Source: Bolinopsis microptera (Eukaryota; Ctenophora; Tentaculata; Lobata; Bolinopsidae). From it: a stretch of DNA of 64,000 nucleotides. This document shows positions 41,801-53,084 of this stretch, one piece after another. Under the pieces are notes generated by a model. The model saw only the letters and a list, made by a program, of their open reading frames with translations, was not told the origin of the DNA and ran no database searches. The DNA lies in NCBI RefSeq assembly GCF_026151205.1, contig NC_087072.1:19310103-19374102 (forward strand), written 5' to 3'. The translations under genes were made by a program, and so were the position numbers. Numbering within the stretch: the stretch's first letter is position 1; each line of letters opens with the position of its first letter.

Positions 41801-44800
41801 GATAAGATATATTACCAGAACCAATTATACCATACGATTTAATCTTAATCTATCACAGTGCTGGCAAGCACGACCGTTGCATTTATTGTGGGTATACTAT
41901 GTTCCCCATTTACTATTATACCCCCTTTACTATTATACCCCCTTTGGTACACGTTACAAGCCTCTTTTGTGCACGCGAAGCGTGCACTCCGGCCGGAGGC
42001 GGCGGCCGAAGGCCGCCGCCTCCGGCAGGAGTTTTCCAGGCATTAAGACCCATCGGAAGTCGTTAAGCAGAATTATTTTTAGTTCAAAACATTCTAATTT
42101 GATGTCAAAGATGACAGGAATAAAAAATAGTTATGTTGAGATTTTTAAGAAATTTGCATAAAATACTCGCCAGCACTGTTATACGAAATTCGGTAAAAAA
42201 CCCAAAATCGACATATTCAGGTGCCTTAAAAACCATGTTAAAATTGAGTAAGAGATCTGAAATTTTTCAGGGCGTCTAGACGTTGATCAAATCGACTGCA
42301 AAAAAAGTTTCAGGTTTCAGGAGTATCGGGAAATGGGTTTTCTAGAACCCCTGTTTTACGACAGATTGTCGTGATATATATATATATACATACATTTGAC
42401 CAAAACCCATAATCATGGGTAGAGTGGACCGCTGCCAGTGTCTCTCTTTCCCAAACAAAAGGAAATGATATTAATTTGATTGACCGTTCTCAAATGCAAA
42501 ATGATACCGAGAATGAAATCGGTCGCTCGCTTTTCCCATTCATTCACGGCTTAAGAATTGTAATAAGTTTCGATTGATTAGGGACATCAATCAGATGCTG
42601 TAAAAATCTCTTTGGGTTGCGTTCGGGTCGATACTTAGTATTTCGGGGTAAGGGTGGTAGTTATTACTTATTGAATTAGCTGAAGTTTATTGAATCTTTA
42701 TTGCCGAGTACAGCTGCCTTTGGGTAGTTCTTCGTAATCTATTACAATTGTAAATGAATGGGAAAAGCGAGCGACCGATTTCATTCTCGGTATCATTTTG
42801 CATTTGAGAACGGTCAATCAAATTAATATCATTTCCTTTTGTTTGGGAAAGAGAGACACTGGCAGCGGTCCACTCTACCCATGATTATGGGTTTTGGTCA
42901 AATATCATCTCTTTTTGATTATAATGTCAGGGTACTTTATAAAGTCGAAATATAGACTGATATCTTCATTAATAAGTTAATAAGGAGGAAGTTTCAACAA
43001 TTTCGAAATTTTTCCTTTAAAAACATTTCCTTGTGTTTAGGTAAGTATATCGGTCGATCACTGACTGAATATGCCACTTAATACTCATTCAAGTTGGCAT
43101 TAAATTCATATATAATGACATTAAACTGTCGTGGCAAAGCAGAATTTGTTGGAAATCACGAATGAGCAAAATTCTCACTTTTCGCACGTGCAAACTTTGA
43201 GCGGACGTCGCGTGCGCATCCAATATTGAATCGCCGTAAATTTTTGCGTGTAATTGTTTTATATATAGCTTGATAAGCATGCAAAGTTTCAAAGTATTTC
43301 AAGAAGAACTGTAATCACAACGGCACTCTAAAGTTGACAGAAAATGACGAAAACAGCAATTTTCAGTGATTTTAGCAATTTTCTATCAATTTGGGCGTGT
43401 CCCCACGTGTGCAACTTTTCGATTTTCAACTTTAAAACTAGCCTAATGCACAATTTATACCTATAGAAAGCAGAACTGAGCTCCACAACCCAAGGCATGG
43501 CCCAACACCAGAGAATACTAAATCGCAAAATTGACGTTTTTATAAAATAATTCTTCAAAAAAGCACAAACTTCAATCAAGAATATCTTTATGAAGGAGCA
43601 AGCTAGAAAAACTTTCCGGTAGATTTTCAGAATGCTTGAACAATTATCTAAGATAAAAAATCCCTCAGATTTTGAATTCAATTACTTTTTAATGGTGTAA
43701 AATCATTTTTAAAAGTTATTACTTTGTCAAAAATCAAGTTTTAAAAACGGTTAACTTGATGACGTCATCAAGGGGTGTTCATGACGTCAAATAATTTGTT
43801 TATACAATGTAAACTAAAGTGTAAACAATTATTTTCAAGACCTGTGGTCGGAAATTGCTATATCTTTTATACTTTTGAATCTATGGACAATTAAAAACAG
43901 GCTACATTTGACTGGCAAAGCGTCTATCCCTGAATATCACAATGCTGGCAAGCATTACCGTCGCCCTTATATTCACAACACTATTTACCCCCTATACGAT
44001 TATATCCCCTTTATTGTTTTCCAGGCATTAAGACTCATCGAAAGTAGTTCAGCAGGTACATTTAAGTTCAAAACATTCTAATTCAATGTTGAAGATGACA
44101 GGAATAAGAAATAGTTGTATGGAGGTTTTTAAGAAATTTGCGCAAAATACGCGCCAGCATGTTATACGAAATTAGGTAAAAAACCCAAAATCGCCATATT
44201 CAGGTGCCTTAAAAACCATGTTAAAATTGAGTTAGAGATCTGAAACTTTGCAGGGCGTCTAGACCTTGTCCAAATCGACTGTAAAAAAAATGTCATGTTT
44301 CAGGAGTATCGGGAAGTGGGTTTTCTGGAACCCCTGTTTTACAACAGATTGTCGTGAAGATATATATGTATGTATAGACGCTTTTTGCAGTCAATTGTAG
44401 CCTACATTTAAGTGTCCGTAGATTCAAAAGTATAAACGATACAGTCATTTCGAACCACAGGTTTTAAAGATAATTGTTTAAGCTTTAGTTTACATTGTAT
44501 TGAAAAATAATTTAACGTCATCATCATCACTTGATGACGTCATCAAGTTAAGTGTTTTTAAAACTTGACTTTTGACAAAGTAACAACTTTTTAAATCGAT
44601 TTTACACTATTAAGGAGTAATTTTATTCAAAATCTGAGGACATTTTCATCTTAGATAATTGTTCAAGCATTCCGAAAATCTACCGGAATAGTTTCCTACC
44701 TTGCTCCTTCATAAAGATATTTGCTATTGAAGTTAGTGCTTTTTTGAAGAATAATTTTATAAAAACACAAAAGTTGTGAATTAGTATTCTCTGGTGTTGG

Positions 44801-47800
44801 GCCATCCCTTGGGTTGTGGAGCTCAATTTTGCTTCTTAAAGGTGTAAATTGTGTTATAGGCTAGTTTTAAAGTTAAAAATCGAAAAGTTGCACACGTGGG
44901 GACACGCCCAAATTCATTTAAAATCGCTAAAATCGCTAAAAATTTTGATTTTCACGATTTTTATCAACTTTGGAGTCCCGCTGTGATCCAAGTTCTTTTT
45001 GAAATCTTCTGAAACTTTGCATGCTTATCAAACTATATATTAAATACCACTATGCAAAAATTTACGGTGATTCAATATTGTATGCGCACGCGACGTCCGC
45101 TCAAAGTTTGCACGTGCGAAAGGTGAGAAATTTGCTCATTCGTGATTTCGAATATATTCTGCTTTCCACGATATTTAAATGGCATTATATATGAATTTAA
45201 TGCCAACTTGAATGAGTAAAAAGTGCCATATTCAGTCGGTTATCGACAGAAATACCTAACTAAACACAAGGAAACGTTTTCAAAGGCAGAATTTCGAAAT
45301 CGTCGAAATTACCTCCTTGTTAATGAAGTTTCGACTAGCTGTGTAAATTATCCTGACATTATAATCAAAAAGAGATGATATTTGACCAAAACCCATAATC
45401 ATGGGTAGAGTGTACCGCTGCCAGTGTCTCTCTTTTCCAAACAAAAGGAAATGATATTAATTTGAGGAACAGTCCGCTAATGCAAATTGATACCGAGAAT
45501 GAAATCGGTCGCTCGCTTTTTCCATTCGATCACGGCTTACGAATTGTAATAAAGCTTATTGATTTGAAAAAGCGAGCGACCGATTTCATTCTCGGTATCA
45601 ATTTGCATTAGCGGACTGTTCCTCAAATTAATATCATTTCCTTTTGTTTGGAAAAGAGAGACACTGGCAGCGGTACACTCTACCCATGATTATGGGTTTT
45701 GGTCAAATATGTATATACTTATATAGGTATGTATGTATCACGACAATCTATCGTAAAACAGGGGTTCTAGAAAACCCATTTCCCGATGATCCTGAGACCT
45801 GAAACTTTTTTTGCAGTCGATTTGGTCAACGTCTAGACGCTCTGAAAAATTTCAGATCTCTAACTCGATTTTAACATGGTTATTAAGGCTCCTGAATATG
45901 GCGATTTTGGGTTTTTTACCGAATTTCGTATAACAGTGCTGGCGAGTATTTTATGTAAATTTCTTAAAAATCTCAACATAACTATTTTTTATTCCTGTCA
46001 TCTTTGACATCAAATTAGAATGTTTTGAACTAAAATTAAATCTGCTGAACGACTTCCGATGAGTCTTAATGCCTGAAAAACTCCTGCCGGAGGCGGCGGC
46101 CTTCGGCCGCCTCCTCCGGCCGGAGTGCACGCTTCGCGTGCACGAAAGAGGCTTGCAACGTGTACCAAAGGGGGTATAATAGTAAAGGGGGTATAATAGT
46201 AAAGGGGGTACATAGTATACCCACAATAAATGCACCGGTCGTGCTTGCCAGCACTGTGATATTCAGGGATAGACGCTTTGCCAGTCAATTGTAGCCTGTA
46301 TTTAATTGTCCATAGATTCAAAAGTATAAAAGATAAAGCCATTTCCGACCACAGGTCTTGCAAATAATTGTTTACACTTTAGTTTACATTGTATAAAAAA
46401 ATTATTTGACGTCATAAACACCCCTTGATGACGTCATCAAGTTAACCGTTTTTAAAACTTGATTTTTGACAAAGTAATAACTTTTAAAATTAATTTTAAA
46501 CCATTAAGGAGTAATTTTATTCAAAATCTGAGGAGATCTTCACCTTAGATAATTGTTCAAGCATTCTGAAAATCTACCGGAAAGTTTTTCTAGCTTGCTC
46601 CTTCATAAAGATATTCGTCATTGAAGTTTGTGCTTTTTTGAAGAATTATTTTATAAAAACGTCAATTTTGCGATTTAGTATTCTCTGGTGTTGGGCCATG
46701 CCTTGAGTTGAGGAGCTCAGTTCTGCTTCCTATAGGTATAAATTGTGCATTAGGCTAGTTTTGAAGTTGAAAATCGAAAAGTTGCACACGTGGGGACACG
46801 CCCAAATTGATAGAAAATTGCTAAAATCACTGAAAATTGCTGTTTTCGTCATTTTCTGTCAACTTTAGAGTGCCGTTGTGATTACAGTTCTTCTTGAAAT
46901 ACTTTGAAACTTTGCATGCTTATCAAGCTATATATAAAACAATTACACGAAAAAATTTACGGCTATTCAATATTGGATGCGCACGCAACGTCCGCTCAAA
47001 GTTTACACGTGCGAAAGGTGAGAATTTTGCTCATTCGTGATTTCCAACAAATTCTGCTTTGCCACGACAGTTTAATGTCATTATATATGAATTTAATGCC
47101 AACTTGAATGAGTATTAGGTGGCATATTCAGTCAGTGATCGACCGATATGCTTACCTAAACACAAGGAAATGTTTTTAAAGGAAAATTTCGAAATCGTTG
47201 AAACTTCCTCCTTATTAATTAATGAAGATATCAGTTTATATTTCGACTTTATAAAGTACCCTGACATTATAATCAAAAAGAGATGATATTTTACCAAAAC
47301 CCATATTCATGGGTAGAGTGGACCGCTGCCAGTGTCTCTCTTTCCCAAACAAAAGGAAATGATATTAATTTGATTGACCGTTCTCAAATGCAAAATGTTA
47401 CCGAGAATGAAATCGGTCGCTCGCTTTTCCCATTCATTTACAATTGTAATAGATTAAGAAGATCTACCCAAAGGCAGCTGTACTCGGCAATAAAGATTCA
47501 ATAAACTTCAGCTAATTCAATAAGCAATAACTACTACCCTTACCCCGAAATACTAGGTATCGATCCGAACGCAACCCAAAGAGATTTTTACAGCATCTGA
47601 CTGATGTAATCAATCGAAATTTATTACAATTCGTAAGCCGTGAATGAATGGAAAAAGCGAGCGACCGATTTCATTCTCGGTATCATTTTGCATTTGAGAA
47701 CGGTCAATCAAATTAATATCATTTCCTTTTGTTTGGGAAAGAGAGACACTGGCAGCGGTCCACTCTACCCATGAATATGGGTTTTGGTAAAATAGTTTAA

Positions 47801-50800
47801 CTATAATTATTATAATTCTGCCGCATCAAGGATAACCTTTTAATGTGTTTATATACACATCAAATATTAAGTAAATGTATACTGTATAGTATATTATACA
47901 TTATAGTACAACCATAAAAACAGCATTAAATCTATATATTTCACGGACTCACAAAAACTTGAGTTAACAAATTATGTCATCATATGGCCGCCACAATGTC
48001 AATACTCTTCATAACCAGTATAGTAGCTGCACGGGGTTCGAACGGAAATTTAAAAGTATCGAATTGGCAAACAATTAACGGTTAAACGGTATAACTTATC
48101 GGCTAAAGAAGTACAACATGTCACATGAAAACACCGCAGAAATGTATAAACGTGTTCATAGGAGACTATAAATGTATAATATTACTATACACGATGAGTA
48201 TACAAGGAGACAGGAGTATAGTGCAACACTACATGTGATAGTGATACTACTTCTGTTATAGATCAAGTGTACGAAAGCTAAAACATTTTATCAGGGAGCT
48301 GGAGACGCACCGAGAAAACCTCCGCTAAAATGGGATGTAAATAATTAAGAAATGATAGCCACAGTCCACACTCAGTAGTAATATAGCTGATCAGTGTCCG
48401 GTAAGAGACGGAGAGGCCGGTGTTTAGTCCCGGGGCGGGGAGTTCACTTTCAGACTTCAGTGTAACCACCGGTGCGAACAGCTGGCACACAGACAAAACA
48501 GTTCGGGGGAGAGTCGGGACCATGCGGCCTTGAGACGTAGTTTCTGAGGGGTCGTGAAATCTTAGCGCCTTTCGGTGCCCGCGCGGGACAGCAGAATTCC
48601 TCAAACATGAATTTTTTCTACAAGCTTCGATAATGGTGATACGGTACTTAATATTATAGTGTAAACTGACGGTGAGCGTCCGGAAAGGAGACATCCTTTT
48701 TATGTTACTGGTGTCTGGTCCTAGATTGCCTGCTTTTTCGGAAGTCAAAATTATAACTAAGGTTTACTAAACATCAAGGTAAACCACCTCCATCTATTGT
48801 CAGAATGGCAGCATTCTGGAATTTGGTGTAGCAGATGGCAAGGGCTTGAGCAGTATAATACGGCTTAAAATAGGTTGGCGCATACATAACAGTGGCTACA
48901 AGCTCTTAGTCAAATGAAATAACATTCTTGTATTATCAAACAACAAAGACTTGTGACCATTTCACTTATTAAATTGCATGTCCCAGACTAGGCTATGATA
49001 TTGATCAATAAACCTACACTCTATAATCTATATAGGCTACAATGGAAAAGTTTATCAGAATAGTCCATGATCAATAAAGCTATGAGGCTATAATAAACCT
49101 ATACGCTGTATAATGGACTAGTTTACTGTGCAATAAAATGTGTTTGTTCGATAAAACCTACACCAGCATTGTGTGGTAAATAACAGCAATTAACACCGAG
49201 CTTTTCAACAAACAACTCCACAAGGCTCCAAACCCTCGGCTAAATAGAATGAGCAGCTGTGCTCCATCTATTATCATCTGAGTTTGCAGCTGATAACTAC
49301 ATTATATTGTACTAGAAAGCCCGTGGTAACAGGGACGAAGCTAGTAGTATTCTTCGAAAGAAAGTTTTAATCGCATCAAAAAATATCCATCCCAACCGAT
49401 GATACAGCCGATTTAAATTTAAAACACTTTAAACACAACGTAATTACCACAAAACCGATCAAAATGACGTTAAAACAATCTTTGCAGTTTGCACGTGCAT
49501 GTGTGCATTAAAACACCGTTGCTATGGAACCTTTTGGTTGTTACCTAAATTCCTGTTTTTCATCTAATTTGCACGTGGGCGGTCGTACAGACAGAAACAT
49601 CAGAAATAATTCTTTGAATTATAGTAGAGATACTCGTCAGTGAACTATTGACAGTCTGAACCAATCTCATCACTGACAAACCTTATCATTAGGTAGTAGG
49701 TACCCAAACTAATAATACAGCAGCACATTAACAAAGCGGCCGATATTGGGCACGGGCCTTCCCCAAAACTCACCGCACCTGTTTTAATCATAATAATGAA
49801 GGTGGTGAAAGTTGGAGAGATTGGGGTTGGTGTCGAATGATCTGCATTCTGTAGAACAGTTTGCCTATTGCACTTTACAATATTGATTATTAGGCAGTGA
49901 TATCACATGAGATTCAGAGTAATATCTCATCAGGTTCACACCATGGTTGATGGTTTTCTGCACTCCTAATAAACGTATAGTGCAGCTATTTGTAGTGGCT
50001 ATAACTAACGTAACTTGCTATAAGGCAGGTGAGGACTGAGTAGCCATGGGTCACAGACTTGTGAAGTTAAGAAGTTAATTACTAGCCTCTGAGAGGGTAG
50101 TAGTAGCCTCTGAGAGGGTAGTAGTAGCCTCTGAGAGGGTAGTAGTAAGCCTCTGAGAGGGTAGTAGTAGCCTCTGAGAGGGTAGTAGTAAGCCTCTGAG
50201 AGGGTAGTGGTAGCCTCTGAGAAGTTAATGACTATCTTCTCAGTATACCTTACAAGACATATTTATAACGTACGAAATGCGACGGTTTTCCCGAAATTTC
50301 GCCATATTTTTGGACCGCCAAAATTTCGGTCGTCGTAATAGAATCCGTCGCATTATTTTTAGCTCATTCCAATAATTGTGGCTTCATCGATTCATTTTGT
50401 TTTTGAAAAGTTAGTGATATGATGGTGGGACAAATAAACACAATATTCCATGATGAATTTAATGTCAAGTAATACGCTTATGGAGTACACTGGAGAACAG
50501 CGAGAAACTGAAAGAGTCGAGCCGGACCCCTTAAGTATAGAGGAAGATGAAGAAATCGATTTATAAGTTTCATTTTGTTTCAACATGATTTTACCGATTT
50601 TTAGAAAATTTTGAATTTCCTTTGTGTCAGAAAACAAAATGATGAAAAATACCCTTATTTTCTGTGACGTCCGAAATGTGACGGTTTTTGTTCAATTTCG
50701 CCATATTTTCGGACCGCCAAAATTTCGGTCGTCGCAAATTGGTCCGCCACAAAAAAGTCTTGTAAGGTAGTCGATTTTAACATACAGCTAGTTCTCACGA

Positions 50801-53084
50801 CAATAAAACACAAAATAGTGTATCTATGACCTATGTCTGGTATTATATATAATTTTTGCTGTCATGGACTGCACGCAAACTGTTCTCACTTCTCTTGCAC
50901 ATGCCTTATTAGTCATTACATAAGCTATCGATCCATGATCTCTAAAAGGTTGGAGCATTGCTGAGGACTGAGGAGCAATGAGCATTACTTATGATCAGTG
51001 CTGCAATTTCAGGAGAACGATTAATATCTCCAGGATGAATGATTCCAAATAACTATACTTCAAAATCGCTCCATACATTTTCTTTTACATCCAAAGTTTA
51101 AAATGATGAAGAAGGAAATTTTCAGGATTGACTTTTAATTATGAACAGCAACAAATTAAAAATTAATGGAGCTGCAGAGTCGTATACCAGAGTTAAATCA
51201 CGACAGAAGGGCCATTCTATAGTAATAAATTAATATCAGTTGACATTCAAATTTATTGAGGAGCATACTGAACAGGAGATGCCGTGAAAATAACTTTGTT
51301 AAAGTTCAATTAATTAACGTAATGACTATAATAGTGACTCATAATTCGTACGTATGCTACCTCATGGCACCGAAATGGTAGCATTCCATTAAATGGTCAA
51401 ATAGGGGCCTTTTTTACAGAGCAACCAACATGTAAACCTGAATAATATTTATAGAGTACATTATTATTAAATTGTTATCAATTTGCTGTACAACGTCACT
51501 GCTCATTATACAGAGACCACGTTAAAGGTACCATGACGAACAATTTTTGCTTAAATGCAACCGACGCGCTTATTTGAGCAATTTTCCCTTCTCCGCTTAT
51601 AATTGTGCAGCCTTTTCATAAATTGAGCCTCTCTCAGGTTGAATTTGATCCGCTCAAATTAAGGCCGATAAGGTAACGAGTTCAAGGGCAAAAACAGAAA
51701 AAAAATTGCAGTAAAACAGATAGTGATGTTATGGACAACGTCCTCCGACCGTGGCCTTATGACACGGAAGTAATCCACGTGATTATAATGTGTTGATAAC
51801 TATCGTCCTACAGCAGCACTCAGCAGTGATCTCATTTTACCACGTGCAGATAGGCGGGTATCTCATTATACCACGTGCAATTGCATGAAATAGGTGGGTA
51901 TCTCGTTGTACCAAGTGCAAATCGGTGGCGGACTTTGGGTTATGAAACTGATCCGGCCTCCAGAGGGATCATATCATGCTAGCTCCTAGCTGCTCTACTC
52001 GTAGATCCAATAAGGGACGGGATTCGGGAACCCCTACTCGGGGAGTTTTCGTATCATGAGAGCATGAGACGTGGGACGAATCGGCGTCATATAGAAATAA
52101 AATATTGATTTTGATAAATATGGTAATTAAAATATTGAAATACGCCGAGGAAAATACTCAATATCAACGACACGTCGTAAATTCAATGCAAAATTCCTTT
52201 TAACTAATTAACTGCAACACTATTACGTGTGAAGTCGTTATATGAAAGTCTGAACGTTCGGAGATTAGACATTTTTACTTCTCGAAATTCTTACCATAAA
52301 CAATAAAGCAGTTCTATAATTTATAATTTACAATTTACTTTTAGGTTTGATGGTTAGGGTTGTACGTCAAGGGTAACCGTAATGTATTATAAATTTTCAT
52401 CAAGATGCAAGAGTCCGTCTGCGTTTTTAAGTAGGTACGCAAATAGGCGAGTAATTGTACCACTTGAATTAATATGCTGGTACAACTTTTCATACGTATT
52501 CTTCCGAAACTCATTGCGAAATAATTATAGTACCACCCTATGACGCCCCTTTCTTTACCCATTTAACTCTGAATATAAATTATAAACATGCCAATATATA
52601 GTCAGTTTTAAATATCAACTCACGTTCTGAACGATAACGGACAGTTCCTCCTTGTCAATCTCATATCCGTTCTTAGTGAAGGTTCTGTAAAACTCGTCAA
52701 CTGTGATCAATCCGTTCTCATCGTGGTCAAACAGCTGCGGGATAAGAAACGATTCAAATATCGCCGAATATTGTCAAATATCATCAAATCGTTAAAAATC
52801 GTATGTTGTGGATAATTACAATATAAATCAATGAACGATATACGCGGTAATGATAATCGTTGATAATTCATCCTTTTGTAGCTATGGAAATTTGTTGAGC
52901 TGTCAATTTTATCGAAATATACGATTAATTAAGGAGACCTAATCTGACATGACCTCGCCTTAGCGACCTTATAAACATGCCACCACTGGGTGTGTTCAGT
53001 GTAACATCCATGTGACTAGTTTATAAAACTCACCCCCATAGCAATATGAGCGTCGGTCTCGACCTCTTCGTAAGTCTTTGCCAT
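35802..53084 (-). CDS. Calmodulin/troponin C-like EF-hand calcium-binding protein
   Basis: Six exons on the minus strand: 53084-53034, 52734-52624, 37527-37369, 37106-36983, 36178-36081 and 35870-35802. All have GT-AG borders and matching phases, giving 203 residues and a TAG stop. Calcium loops are DHDENGLITVDE (exon 2), DRNKDGRLSFTD (exon 3), DQDGDGAINFSE (exon 4), DKDGNKRISKTE (across exons 4-5) and DFDNDGYISFVE (exon 6). The last four form a standard four-hand calmodulin-like body; the first is an extra N-terminal hand without its usual partner. The spacing from loop 1 to loop 2 is 54 residues instead of about 36. A further exon may hide in the 15.1 kb intron 2, or exon 3, which begins with ATG, may also be a start. 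The partner and tissue role are unknown. Confidence 0.9.
36315..36390. repeat. 76-bp perfect palindrome without loop
   Basis: Every base from 36315 to 36352 pairs with 36390 to 36353; the centre is CCATATATGG and the arms contain GATCAGTGAGTTTTGCC. It lies in intron 4 of the EF-hand gene, inside a longer repeat-like stretch (about 36210-36900). Confidence 0.97.
37528..40662. other. Start of the 15-kb intron 2 of the EF-hand gene
   Basis: Mostly unannotatable AT-rich DNA. 38235-38432 is a decayed minus-strand copy of module A (it ends GGTCGTGCTTGCCATCACTG). No EF-hand exon was found. Confidence 0.45.
40663..41160 (+). repeat. Copy 1 of a ~490-bp direct repeat
   Basis: It begins TATCTATGACCTATGTCTGG and ends GAGATGCCGTGAAAATAAC, matching 50821-51294 closely in the same orientation. 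It differs by small indels and by the 35 bp insertion at 40885-40919. There is no coding potential. Confidence 0.92.
40885..40919. mobile_element. 35-bp micro-MITE (hAT-like) with 8-bp target duplication
   Basis: The insert is a hairpin, CAAGGTTGTTAAAT / ATTTAACAACCTTG around TTGACGT. It is flanked by ATTCCAAA at 40877-40884 and 40920-40927. The sister repeat has a single ATTCCAAA at 51042-51049 and no insert, so filled and empty sites are both visible. The 8 bp duplication points to hAT transposase. Confidence 0.85.
41855..42385 (+). mobile_element. Module A copy (MITE-like core with GC hairpins)
   Basis: The core at 41855-42181 has inverted ends ACAGTGCTGGC, and its middle holds palindromes TGCACGCGAAGCGTGCA and CTCCGGCCGGAG followed by an 18-bp-scale GGCGGCGGCC-GAA-GGCCGCCGCC hairpin (about 41967-42025). 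Overlapping short frames are repeat artefacts shared by all copies. Confidence 0.75.
42393..42906. mobile_element. Hairpin module C, long form
   Basis: The arms (about 150 bp) are inverted copies bounded by TTTGACCAAAACCCATAATC; the loop is about 210 bp. The same long form, reversed, is at 47286-47797. Confidence 0.85.
42907..43925 (-). mobile_element. Module B copy
   Basis: About 1 kb, closest to the inverted copy at 46262-47285. It holds the palindromic CRE-like TTGATGACGTCATCAAG and ends toward module A with TGGCAAAGCGTCTA. Confidence 0.8.
43930..45715 (+). mobile_element. Complete A-B-C composite repeat
   Basis: Module A 43930-44366, B 44373-45378, C short hairpin 45378-45712. The order and sequence match the separate copy at 56950-58762, so A-B-C is one mobile unit. 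The GC hairpins of other module A copies are missing here. It may have inserted into the older array around it. Confidence 0.75.
45720..47797. mobile_element. Composite repeat with inverted A module (A-minus, B-plus, C long)
   Basis: Module A lies reversed at 45720-46258, B forward at 46262-47285 and long C at 47286-47797. The reverse complement gives the order C-B-A seen from 42393 on, so the two halves form a multi-kb inverted repeat around the element at 43930-45715. Confidence 0.75.
47798..49310. other. Intron DNA with a GC-rich patch
   Basis: 48380-48760 is GC-richer than its surroundings (CCCGGGGCGGGG, GCCCGCGCGGG) and holds a 156-codon minus frame that starts at TTG and has no recognisable domain. 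No exon could be assigned. Confidence 0.35.
49311..49640 (+). mobile_element. Second TACTAG/CAGACAGA-type repeat
   Basis: It begins TACTAGAAAGCCCGTGGTAA and ends near CAGACAGAAACATC followed by TTATAGTAGAGA, the same arrangement as 25793-26395. Class unknown. Confidence 0.4.
50083..50225. repeat. 21/22-bp minisatellite, about seven copies
   Basis: Units of AGCCTCTGAGAGGGTAGTAGT, some with one extra A, sit in intron 2 of the EF-hand gene. Confidence 0.95.
50270..50765. repeat. Inverted/direct short repeat pair around CGCCATATTTT
   Basis: 50278-50355 (GACGGTTTTC ... TTTCGCCATATTTTTGGACCGCCAAAATTTCGGTCGTCG) is repeated with few changes at 50670-50740. The stretch between them is AT-rich with no exon. 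Confidence 0.55.
50821..51294 (+). repeat. Copy 2 of the ~490-bp direct repeat (empty site)
   Basis: Matches 40663-41160 but has a single ATTCCAAA at 51042-51049 instead of the 35 bp insert. Confidence 0.92.
51770..51930. promoter_or_regulatory. Cluster of CACGTG E-boxes in a short diverged tandem repeat
   Basis: TCTCATTTTACCACGTGCA is followed by two diverged copies (TCTCATTATACCACGTGCAA and TCTCGTTGTACCAAGTGCAA). A further CCACGTGAT lies at about 51777-51785. CACGTG is the core site of MiT/TFE and related bHLH-zipper factors. Any function is inference. Confidence 0.4.

Noticed and set aside
45951-46363. Three overlapping frames of 62-117 codons, with relatives at 3961-4289 and 41858-42161
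   Set aside because: All lie in module A copies, in different frames and with GC-hairpin-encoded Gly/Arg/Pro stretches. They are repeat artefacts.
48278-48748. 156-codon minus-strand frame
   Set aside because: It starts at TTG and has no domain; the length is explained by the GC-rich patch with few stop codons.
52341-52562. 73-codon minus-strand frame just downstream of EF-hand exon 2
   Set aside because: No EF-hand or other motif and no splice sites in a suitable phase; not accepted as the missing hand.
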